Source of the DNA: Oscillospiraceae bacterium
GTDB lineage: Bacteria; Bacillota; Clostridia; Oscillospirales; Ruminococcaceae
Direction: 5' to 3'
Assembly (NCBI GenBank): GCA_009776345.1
Contig: WRLS01000027.1
Span: 1-16,211, forward strand
DNA length: 16,211 nt
Below are positions 1 to 7,148 of this stretch, piece by piece (position 1 is the stretch's first letter; every line of letters starts with the position of its first letter). A program made the position numbers and the translations under genes. The notes beneath the pieces were generated by a model. It searched no databases. It worked only from the letters and a program-made list of their open reading frames with translations, and had not been told where the DNA came from.

Positions 1-4
1 CGTC

Positions 5-53
5 CCCCGGCGCGTTTTGGTTACTTTGCCGCGTTGCAAAGTAACTGCCCCCG
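5..53. repeat. Left copy of the window-end direct repeat, with hairpin
   Basis: Positions 5-45 are identical to 16163-16203; after one mismatch (46 against 16204) the match continues to 53 and 16211, where the window ends. Inside is a perfect inverted repeat: GTTACTTTGC (20-29), six-base loop, GCAAAGTAAC (36-45). The unit looks like a dispersed REP-type element. No transposase or recombinase accompanies it. Confidence 0.85.
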
Positions 54-124
54 CGGCATGAGCGGTGAAAAATAGCCGAAGATAAAATCGTGTTACAAAC
101 CACCCCGTCCGGCTACGCCGTCCA

Positions 125-140
125 CCCCTCCAAGGAGGGG
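125..140. repeat. Short perfect hairpin, 7-bp stem
   Basis: CCCCTCC (125-131) pairs with GGAGGGG (134-140) around an AA loop. It sits inside a GC-rich repeat-like stretch (about 96-150). No T-tract follows closely enough to call a clear intrinsic terminator. Confidence 0.6.
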
Positions 141-203
141 AATTTTGGGGCGTGCCGAGTCGTCACGCCCTACAATGCAATTTCGATGATTGTCGGTAAT
201 TTC

Positions 204-222
204 GGGCGGCAGGTTGCCGCCC
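204..222. repeat. GC-rich perfect hairpin, 8-bp stem
   Basis: GGGCGGCA (204-211) pairs with TGCCGCCC (215-222) around a three-base loop. It lies about 70 bp beyond the stop codon of the minus-strand sulfhydrylase gene. It lacks a T-run on either strand, so I read it as an intergenic repeat rather than a classical terminator. Confidence 0.6.
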
Positions 223-293
223 CTACCCTAAAACCTCAATCCTTAATCCTAAAACCTGCGCCGTGCCGCCGCGTAACCCGTACCAAGCACAAA

Positions 294-1556
294 TTACACC
301 GCCTTCAGCGCCTTCTCTAAATCCGCGATGATATCATCTATATGCTCAAGCCCCACAGAAAGCCTTACCATGCCGGGGTCAACGCCGGAAGCGGCCATCT
401 GCGCATCGGTAAGCTGGCGGTGGGTGGAGCTTGCGGGATGCAAAACACAGGTGCGGATATCCGACACATGGACATGGATAGAAGCAAGCTTTAAACTGTC
501 CATAAACCTAACCGCGCCCGCTTTGCCGCCCTTGACACAGAAGGTCACAACCCCGCTTGCGCTTTTCAAATACCTGCGCGCAAGCTCATAATATGCGCTG
601 CTTTCAAGCCCGGGGTAGGACACGCTTTCCACTTTATCGGAGTTTTCCAAAAACCGTGCCGCCGCCAGCGCGTTCGCGCTGTGCCGTTCCATGCGCACAG
701 GCAGGGTTTCAAGCCCAAGGTTAAGCAGAAACGCCGAATGTGCAGCAGGGTACCCGCCGAAATCCCGCATAAGCTGCATCCTGGCTTTTAGGATGTACGC
801 GAGCTTCTCGTATTTTTCTGTGTAGGAAATGCCGTGGTAGGAAGGGTCAGGCTCTGTAAGCCCGGGGAATTTGCCGCCGCCCCAATCAAAACTGCCCGCG
901 TCGACAATCACGCCGCCTACCTGAAGCGCGTGGCCGTCCATATACTTTGAGGTTGAATGGATTACGATATCCGCGCCGAAATCAATCGGGCGGCAAAGCG
1001 CGGGGCTTGGGAATGTGTTGTCCACAATCAGCGGCACAGCGTTTTCGTGCGCGATTTTCGCAAAGCGTTCGATATCCAATACTGCCAAAGTAGGGTTCGA
1101 GAGCGTTTCCCCGAATACAGCCTTGGTGTTCGGTTTAAACGCGCGCCGAAGCTCTTCATCCCCGGCAGCCGCGTCCACAAAGATACATTCTATCCCAAAC
1201 CTTTTCAGTGTATAGCTAAACAGGTTCATGGTGCCGCCGTAAATCTGCGCCGTGCTGATAAAGCTGTCGCCCATGCCGCATATATTCAAAACCGCCATAA
1301 GCGTCGCCATTTGCCCGGATGAGGTACACATCGCGGCGATCCCGCCTTCCAGCGCGGCGATCTTGTCCTCCACCGCCATTACCGTGGGGTTGGCGAAGCG
1401 TGAATAGATTAGGGCCTTAGTCGGGTCGTCGAACACGTCCCCTACATCCTCGGTCGAGTCAAACACATAGGTCGTGCTTTGGTAGATGGGTATAACTCGC
1501 GGCTCGCTGTTTTTTGGCGTGTACCCCGCGTGCAGGGCTGCGGTTTCGATATTCAT
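294..1556 (-). CDS. metY: O-acetylhomoserine sulfhydrylase (PLP, Cys/Met metabolism family)
   Basis: Likely forms homocysteine (or methionine) from O-acetylhomoserine and sulfide (or methanethiol) in the cytoplasm, using pyridoxal phosphate. The 420-residue protein has the normal length for this family. Visible hallmarks are the N-terminal LHAGY and IPIYQSTTYVF segment, YSRFANPT (about 51-58), VDNTF with the PLP-contacting Asp (D179), the Schiff-base lysine in HSTSKYMDGH (K204), and HPASSTHRQL near the C-terminus. The long insert after the lysine (DWGGGKFPGLTEPDPSYHG) favours O-acetylhomoserine sulfhydrylase over cystathionine gamma-synthase or methionine gamma-lyase. The start is supported by AAAGGG at 1565-1570, 8 nt upstream. 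It is transcribed alone, divergently from the sortase B gene. Confidence 0.93.
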   Translation of the reverse strand: MNIETAALHAGYTPKNSEPRVIPIYQSTTYVFDSTEDVGDVFDDPTKALIYSRFANPTVMAVEDKIAALEGGIAAMCTSSGQMATLMAVLNICGMGDSFISTAQIYGGTMNLFSYTLKRFGIECIFVDAAAGDEELRRAFKPNTKAVFGETLSNPTLAVLDIERFAKIAHENAVPLIVDNTFPSPALCRPIDFGADIVIHSTSKYMDGHALQVGGVIVDAGSFDWGGGKFPGLTEPDPSYHGISYTEKYEKLAYILKARMQLMRDFGGYPAAHSAFLLNLGLETLPVRMERHSANALAAARFLENSDKVESVSYPGLESSAYYELARRYLKSASGVVTFCVKGGKAGAVRFMDSLKLASIHVHVSDIRTCVLHPASSTHRQLTDAQMAASGVDPGMVRLSVGLEHIDDIIADLEKALKAV

Positions 1557-1587
1557 TAGCTTTTCCCTTTCTTTGCAAAGTATTAAC

Positions 1588-1615
1588 AGTATACCATATA
1601 ACCTGACATTTTCAA
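1588..1615 (-). promoter_or_regulatory. Predicted sigma-A promoter of the sulfhydrylase gene
   Basis: On the minus strand, TTGAAA (1610-1615) and TATACT (1588-1593) are separated by 16 bp. A TGG triplet directly before the -10 box gives an extended -10. The transcript would have a short leader of about 25 nt containing the AAAGGG ribosome binding site. Confidence 0.6.
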
Positions 1616-1628
1616 AATTTCTTCACAG

Positions 1629-1657
1629 TTGATTTTCTGACATATCTGTGGTATAAT
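1629..1657 (+). promoter_or_regulatory. Predicted sigma-A promoter of the sortase B gene
   Basis: TTGATT (1629-1634), 17-bp spacer, then consensus TATAAT (1652-1657) preceded by TGG as an extended -10. Only 13 bp separate its -35 box from that of the opposing sulfhydrylase promoter, so the two promoters are back to back. A second TATAAT at 1671-1676 has no matching -35 box. Confidence 0.65.
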
Positions 1658-1696
1658 TCTGGCAAGCACATATAATTTTCGGGAGGTATGGTATCC

Positions 1697-2572
1697 ATGA
1701 AATCGCGCGCACCAAAAATAGCGGCCGCCGCCCTTGCGCTGGCTATGCTGACAACACCGCTTTTGACTGATCTTGCCCCCTTTTTCACGTTGCCTGTCAA
1801 GGCAAGCACGTCTGACGCAAGGCCCGTGAGGAGCGGCATATATACATTTAACAGGTTCCGCAACAGCATCAATAAATACAAGGCAATTAACGATGATGTC
1901 ACGGGCTGGCTGATTGTGCCGAACACAAACATGGTTATGCCAATTGTTTACAGCGACAAGGGCAACACTTATTATGAACACCGCGACATATACGGTGTAG
2001 ATTACCCAAACACGACCTTCCAAAACTTCCGCAACACCGCAACATATTTAGACGCCCGCACCCGCTGGAGCGAAGACGGCTGGATTACATCACGCAACAC
2101 CGTGCTTTACGGGCATAACTGGACGAATTTGGGCGCCGCCGGAAAGGCAACCGACAAAGGCATCAACAACAGTCACATCATGTTCGGCCAGCTAAAATCC
2201 TACGAACATATTGACTTCGCCGCCGAAAACCCTCATATTTATTTTTCGACGCTGGTACAGGAGGGCATCTGGCGCGTGTTCAGCGTGGCATATGTCGAGG
2301 TCAGCCCGAGCTTCAACTACAACTCCCCAAACCCCACCAGGAACAGCTATGCGTGGCTCCTCGGCGAATTACAGCAGCGCAGCCTGTTCAAATTTGATGT
2401 GGATGTACAGCCGACAGACAAAATCCTCACCCTCACCACCTGCACCAGAAGATACGGCGTAGGCGCCAACCAGCGTTTTATTGTAGTGGCGCGCCAGCTC
2501 CGCCCGGGCGAAAGCGAAACCGACAAGGTCGCGGTGGCGGTCAATGAAAACATGAAAAAGCCGCAGTTCTAG
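1697..2572 (+). CDS. srtB: Class B sortase
   Basis: Cysteine transpeptidase that cleaves a sorting signal and joins the protein to cell-wall peptide; acts outside the membrane. I start it at 1697 (291 aa) rather than the in-frame ATG at 1688, because GGGAGGT (1681-1687) touches the first ATG but is well spaced (9 nt) from the second. The N-terminus has basic residues, a hydrophobic stretch (about 7-32) and then PVKA-ST, which resembles a signal peptidase I site. Catalytic residues visible from this start are His140 in VLYGHNW, Cys249 in TLTTCT and Arg260 in NQRFIVVAR; the TLTTC...RF spacing and the insert before the Cys are class B traits. It converges with the second sortase gene, leaving only 22 nt. 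Its substrate is not certain: the one sorting signal nearby is LPRTG, whereas many class B enzymes prefer NPxTG-type signals. Confidence 0.92.
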   Translation: MKSRAPKIAAAALALAMLTTPLLTDLAPFFTLPVKASTSDARPVRSGIYTFNRFRNSINKYKAINDDVTGWLIVPNTNMVMPIVYSDKGNTYYEHRDIYGVDYPNTTFQNFRNTATYLDARTRWSEDGWITSRNTVLYGHNWTNLGAAGKATDKGINNSHIMFGQLKSYEHIDFAAENPHIYFSTLVQEGIWRVFSVAYVEVSPSFNYNSPNPTRNSYAWLLGELQQRSLFKFDVDVQPTDKILTLTTCTRRYGVGANQRFIVVARQLRPGESETDKVAVAVNENMKKPQF

Positions 2573-2594
2573 CTATTGCAAGTGCGTGTTGATT

Positions 2595-3731
2595 TTAACC
2601 GGCTGCAATCTCCGCTGAAACAATGCCTTGTTTGCCGGGTTCATATTCGCCGTATTTGATAATCAGCGTGCCTGTAAAGCTTGCCGCGTTGCCGGTTACA
2701 TAGCCATCCGATGCCTGCGCGGTGCTTTTTATCCGAATATCAAAGCTTTTATCCGAAGTTATCCTCGGCAGTTTGCGCCATGCCCTTGCGTCGTATACCT
2801 CGTATTGGCCGCCTAATGTTAGCTTCCCGTTCTCCGGGGCTAGTGTAATGCTTTCCAGCACTGCCCTGGGGGCGGGAATTATTATTTGCACTGCCGACTG
2901 CGGGCTTTTGTTTGTTGCGCCTTTTTTAACGTAGATTGGCACACCCTCTGTAATGCTGTTTGATACGTCTAAATTAGTGTAGCCCGATTGCTTGATTTCG
3001 GTATAGCTTTCCCCGCCGTTTTGAGAGTATAAATCGCCTTTTCTTAGCCGCAGGGTTTCGTTTTTATAGTCGATTTTGTAATTCGGGGCATCGGGGATAT
3101 CGTCTGTTTCATTTTCTTCATTTGCATTGCCGATTGACAGGTTATGCACAACCGATATTTTAGAGCATCTTACTGTAATCCTTTTTTCATTGTCAAGCGT
3201 ACAGGTAAAAAGGGTTAGGTCGTAGGGGCTGTTTATCATGCCGTCTATATCGCTTTCATGAAGCTGCTCGGTAAGCTCCACTGCGTATCTGTGTTCATTG
3301 CCCCGCATATCTGTTATAACAACCTGATCGCCTTTTGTAAGGCGGTCAATATTTGCGAAATGATGCCGATAATTATGCGCGCTGATGATCAGCGGACCCG
3401 AAATATCGCCGATATAACGGCACGGCGAATTTTCCAAATTCTCATCGGATAATTCGTTGTTAACCGGCAGTTCAAGCGATAAAGACGGAATGCTTATAAG
3501 CCCCATATACGCTTCGCCGTATTGAAGCATAAGGGGCGTTGGCTCGGCAAAATCTTCTTCATCAGCTCCGCCGGGATTTCCGCCGCCGATAAAATCGGTT
3601 AGTATCTGTGAAATCTGCGCGGAGCTGTTTCCTGCCCTGTTGTCGTCCAGCACATGATAAACCAGAAAACCAACGGTCGCAAGAAAGCAAAACGCGCTGG
3701 TAACCAGTAAAAAAGTGACAACATTTTTCAT
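2595..3731 (-). CDS. Membrane-anchored sortase with long C-terminal extracellular tail
   Basis: A sortase, probably anchoring the LPRTG protein encoded immediately upstream. The 378-residue protein has an N-terminal membrane anchor (about 5-26), a low-complexity linker, a sortase core (about 72-195) and a tail of about 180 residues. Catalytic residues read as His119 in IISAHNYRHHF, Cys177 in TLFTCT and Arg184 in KRITVRC. The HNY..HF form after the His resembles clostridial class A/D-like enzymes more than class B or C, so I leave the class open. The tail starts with a Thr/Asp/Glu-rich linker and then a segment (about 217-289) with IDYKNETL, NGG and IPAPRA spaced as in a module I recall from Firmicute surface proteins, followed by a second beta-rich stretch. 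The start lies 8 nt after the upstream stop with no strong ribosome binding site, suggesting translational coupling. The gene looks AT-richer than its neighbours. Confidence 0.88.
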   Translation of the reverse strand: MKNVVTFLLVTSAFCFLATVGFLVYHVLDDNRAGNSSAQISQILTDFIGGGNPGGADEEDFAEPTPLMLQYGEAYMGLISIPSLSLELPVNNELSDENLENSPCRYIGDISGPLIISAHNYRHHFANIDRLTKGDQVVITDMRGNEHRYAVELTEQLHESDIDGMINSPYDLTLFTCTLDNEKRITVRCSKISVVHNLSIGNANEENETDDIPDAPNYKIDYKNETLRLRKGDLYSQNGGESYTEIKQSGYTNLDVSNSITEGVPIYVKKGATNKSPQSAVQIIIPAPRAVLESITLAPENGKLTLGGQYEVYDARAWRKLPRITSDKSFDIRIKSTAQASDGYVTGNAASFTGTLIIKYGEYEPGKQGIVSAEIAAG

Positions 3732-3739
3732 GCAGCGGC

Positions 3740-5473
3740 CTACGCTTTATTCTTGCGGCGCAATATGTAACCGACAGCGAAGAAAGCTGCCCCGCAGACA
3801 GCCAGCAGCGGGATCGGCCATAAAACCCTGCCTGTTCTGGGCAAATCCGAAGCCCATACGGCGTAAAGCGTGATATCGCTGTCCGCCGTATAGCGCGAAC
3901 CGGGCTGATACTGCGCCGAGGACGCCGAAGGGTTGGCCGACCAGCCAACAAAAGTATACCCGGAGCGTGCAGGGCGCGAGCCGCTGAGTGACAGCGCGGC
4001 ACCGTGGGATTTATACTGCGGGGCAGGCGCGCCGCTGCCGCCGTTTGCGTGATAATAGATTTCGTATTCGTCGCTTATAACAGACGGCGGGCGGCCGCTG
4101 CCGGGGGGGATGTCGTCCGACAGCCATATAGCGTAAAGTACGATATCATCGTCAATATTATATGAATCCCCCGGCATATATTCCGGCGTGGTAGCACCGC
4201 TGCTTGTACCCCAACCTCTGAAATCGTAACCGTCGTCGTGTACAGGCCGCCCGTTGCTTAACCTCAACGCCTCGCCCGGTGTTTTTATTTGCGGGGCGGG
4301 CGCGTTCCTTCCGCCGTTCGCGTGGTATGCTACGTTAATAGGCGCATCGGGGTCACGCTCCCAAACGGCGTATAGCGTCCGATTAGCGTTTTCTGTGAAG
4401 CTGTCCCCGGGCTGGTACTGCACTGTACGGGTTGCAGCGCTTGTAGCCCAGCCTTTGAAATCGTGATTATGGCGTCCGGGTACCATTGAACTCAAAGTCA
4501 GCGGTACATCATGTGTTTTAGTTTGCGGGCCGGGTTCCCCGCTGCCGCCGTTTGCGTTATACCTAACTGTGTATGTAGGAACGTTTGAACTCGCCCAGAC
4601 GGCGTATAACGTTACATTCTCGTCCGGGGTATAAGAGCCGCCGGGTTGATATTGCGGTGTAGTGGCTGATGAACTCGTAGCCCAGCCTTGGAAGTTAAAC
4701 CCGCTGCGTGTGGGAGAAGTATTACTCAATGTCAACGGTGTGCCGTGGGTTTTTGTTTGGTTGGCGGGTGCGCCGGTACCGCTGTTGGCGTTGTAGGCTA
4801 CTGTATAGGGGCCGCCGCTTGGCTGTGTGCCGGTTTCCTGCCAGACGGCGTATAATGTTACATTCTCGTCCGGGGTATAAGAGCCGCCGGGTTGGTACTG
4901 CGCTGTAGTTGCTGATGAGCTGGTTGCCCAGCCTTGGAATGTAAACCCATTACGTTGAGGCGCAGTACCGCTTAAAGTTAATGTTTCCCCCGGTGCTTTT
5001 GTTTGCGGGGACGGCGCGCCGCTGCCATTGTTTGCGTCATACGTGACTGTGTAAGTGGTGCCGGATGAGACTGATAAGTAATATACACCCGTATTACTTT
5101 GGTATTGACTAATTGCTACATAGTATGTACCCTGTAGCAAATCAAAAGTATTGCTACGAGGTAAAAGAGGGTAGTAAGCACCGTCTATGAAGTAGTCAAT
5201 GAGTGTTCCATCGCTTGCAAGCAAACGTGCATTAAGTCTAGTTGTTCCGTCTAACACAGGAGCAGAAATATTCAATGCAAGCCGCCCCGGCACATCCAAT
5301 GTGATTTCATACATATCGGATGTATTGCCGACACCTATCATGCCTTCATTTTCGTATTGCGCCCCCGGAAATGATATTACCCCATAATCCTCCGCCTTTA
5401 CAGGCACAACAGTATCCGGCACCAACCCCGCCAGCAGCACAAACGCAAGCACCCAAAACAGCGCCTTTTTCAT
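3740..5473 (-). CDS. LPRTG-anchored surface protein with five InlB B-type (Flg_new) repeats
   Basis: A secreted protein predicted to be sortase-linked to the cell wall; likely a surface adhesin or stalk, ligand unknown. I start at ATG 5473 (577 aa): GGGGG (5481-5485) lies 7 nt upstream, closer to ideal than for the in-frame GTG at 5476. Order: signal peptide (about 1-27, ending VPVKA), a beta-rich domain resembling a pre-peptidase C-terminal (PPC) domain (about 30-137), then five repeats of about 73 residues (starts near 140, 222, 300, 379 and 469), each with a YxANGGSGAP-like start, GWATS-like centre and TLYAVW end. These are Listeria-Bacteroides repeats. The C-terminus is a textbook sorting signal: LPRTG (544-548; bases 3830-3844), a hydrophobic span and a basic RRKNKA tail. 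It forms an operon with the downstream sortase. Confidence 0.93.
   Translation of the reverse strand: MKKALFWVLAFVLLAGLVPDTVVPVKAEDYGVISFPGAQYENEGMIGVGNTSDMYEITLDVPGRLALNISAPVLDGTTRLNARLLASDGTLIDYFIDGAYYPLLPRSNTFDLLQGTYYVAISQYQSNTGVYYLSVSSGTTYTVTYDANNGSGAPSPQTKAPGETLTLSGTAPQRNGFTFQGWATSSSATTAQYQPGGSYTPDENVTLYAVWQETGTQPSGGPYTVAYNANSGTGAPANQTKTHGTPLTLSNTSPTRSGFNFQGWATSSSATTPQYQPGGSYTPDENVTLYAVWASSNVPTYTVRYNANGGSGEPGPQTKTHDVPLTLSSMVPGRHNHDFKGWATSAATRTVQYQPGDSFTENANRTLYAVWERDPDAPINVAYHANGGRNAPAPQIKTPGEALRLSNGRPVHDDGYDFRGWGTSSGATTPEYMPGDSYNIDDDIVLYAIWLSDDIPPGSGRPPSVISDEYEIYYHANGGSGAPAPQYKSHGAALSLSGSRPARSGYTFVGWSANPSASSAQYQPGSRYTADSDITLYAVWASDLPRTGRVLWPIPLLAVCGAAFFAVGYILRRKNKA
3848..5056 (-). repeat. 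Five in-gene Listeria-Bacteroides repeat units
   Basis: Five units of about 220 bp encode the extracellular rod of the LPRTG protein. Units 1 and 2 (N-terminal end) are closest, with a 38-bp identical block at 4857-4894 and 4611-4648, an offset of exactly 82 codons. Units 3 to 5 are more diverged, and unit 4 has a longer linker after it. Confidence 0.85.
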
Positions 5474-5545
5474 CACAATACCCCCGTCATTTATGATAAC
5501 GCCATCAAACGCCCTACCTCTTGATAGCCGGTAACACCAACTACA

Positions 5546-5574
5546 ATTCTAGCATATTTTCCCATGATGCGCAA
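5546..5574 (-). promoter_or_regulatory. Predicted promoter of the LPRTG protein-sortase operon
   Basis: On the minus strand, TTGCGC (5569-5574), 17-bp spacer, TAGAAT (5546-5551), with TGC immediately before the -10 giving an extended -10. The leader to the ATG at 5473 would be about 65 nt. I see no clear operator or riboswitch in it. Confidence 0.5.
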
Positions 5575-5619
5575 GCGCCTTTTATCATCTTTCAGCACAT
5601 TTGCGGAAATTGCTCCGGG

Positions 5620-5653
5620 TATAATTGTGTTTTGGCCCAAATTGTGGTACACT
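5620..5653 (+). promoter_or_regulatory. Candidate promoter(s) for ruvX-moxR
   Basis: Two -10 candidates exist. TATAAT at 5620-5625 lacks a well-placed -35 box. TTGTGT (5625-5630) and TACACT (5648-5653) are 17 bp apart, which would put the transcription start next to the ruvX ATG at 5661. The choice is undecided. Confidence 0.35.
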
Positions 5654-5660
5654 GTAAAAC

Positions 5661-6080
5661 ATGAAAATTATGGCAGTAGACTACGGCGACGCCCGCACCG
5701 GCCTCGCCTGCTGTGACAGCTCGGAGCTTCTCGCGTCGCCGGTTGGCACGATCCACGAAAAAAATTTTGACCGCACGGCAAAAAAAGTCGCGGAAGCCGC
5801 CGCAGGGCATGGCGCGCAGGAAATCGTAGTGGGCTATCCCAAAAACATGAACAACACCATCGGCGAACGCGCGCAAAAATGCGAGAGGTTCGCGGAAAAG
5901 CTGCGCGCGCTTACCGGCATCCCCGTGGTGCTATGGGACGAGCGCGGCACAACCGTTTCCGCCATCGGCTACCTCAATCAAACCGACACGCGCGGCAAAA
6001 AACGCAAAGCCGTGGTAGACGCGGTGGCGGCTGTGATTATACTTGAAAGCTACATGGCATACCGTAAGAATAATCTGTAA
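5661..6080 (+). CDS. ruvX: Holliday junction resolvase-like RuvX/YqgF nuclease
   Basis: RNase H-fold protein of the RuvX/YqgF family, linked in other bacteria to Holliday junction resolution and to 5' processing of pre-16S rRNA. At 139 residues it has the usual length. Visible motifs are the N-terminal catalytic Asp in AVDYGDARTGLA, the central VVGYPKNMNNTIGERA, the DERGTT segment, and the C-terminal helix KAVVDAVAAVIILESYM with the last acidic residue. No Shine-Dalgarno sequence is visible in the 20 nt before the ATG, unlike nearly every other gene here, so initiation may be leaderless or weak. The moxR gene follows 14 nt after the stop, suggesting one transcript. Confidence 0.93.
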   Translation: MKIMAVDYGDARTGLACCDSSELLASPVGTIHEKNFDRTAKKVAEAAAGHGAQEIVVGYPKNMNNTIGERAQKCERFAEKLRALTGIPVVLWDERGTTVSAIGYLNQTDTRGKKRKAVVDAVAAVIILESYMAYRKNNL

Positions 6081-6094
6081 CGGGGGTAACATCC

Positions 6095-7042
<948 letters not shown>

Positions 7043-7055
7043 CCAGCCGGGATTG

Positions 7056-7140
7056 AGGTTTTAGGATTGAGGATTTAGGAAGGGAAGAAAATTGATGCAA
7101 TGTCCTTTTCCTAAAACCTATAACCTCATTCCTAAAACCT
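7056..7140. repeat. Long imperfect inverted repeat in the convergent moxR/kinase spacer
   Basis: AGGTTTTAGGATTGAGG (7056-7072) pairs with 7124-7140 at 16 of 17 positions, and inner TTTAGGA and TCCTAAA segments can extend the pairing. The 106-bp spacer (7043-7148) separates two convergent genes, so the structure could act as a two-way transcription barrier. Related TTTTAGGA/TCCTAAAA units occur near 227-258, indicating a repeat family. Confidence 0.6.
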
Positions 7141-7148
7141 GCCGCAGG

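Larger units (their letters stand above)
1..293. other. Gene-free spacer made of hairpin repeats
   Basis: I find no convincing gene here. The stretch holds, in order, a 26-nt perfect hairpin (20-45), a C-rich/G-rich hairpin (125-140), a GC hairpin (204-222) and a run in which CCTAAAACCT-like units recur (about 227-258). The only open frame, 90-320 on the plus strand, runs through these repeats, has no ribosome binding site and extends into the 3' end of the neighbouring sulfhydrylase gene, so I do not call it. Mosaic spacers of this type are common in gut Clostridia; that comparison is from memory. Confidence 0.7.

Noticed and set aside
90..320. 76-codon open frame in the left spacer
   Set aside because: It runs through hairpin repeats, has no ribosome binding site and ends inside the opposing sulfhydrylase gene.
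1671..1676. Second TATAAT upstream of the sortase B gene
   Set aside because: No -35-like box at a suitable distance, and it lies only a few bases from the ribosome binding site.
2573..2594. Terminator between the convergent sortase genes
   Set aside because: Only 22 bp, with no stable stem plus T-run that I can see. Termination must occur inside one of the flanking genes or is not readable.
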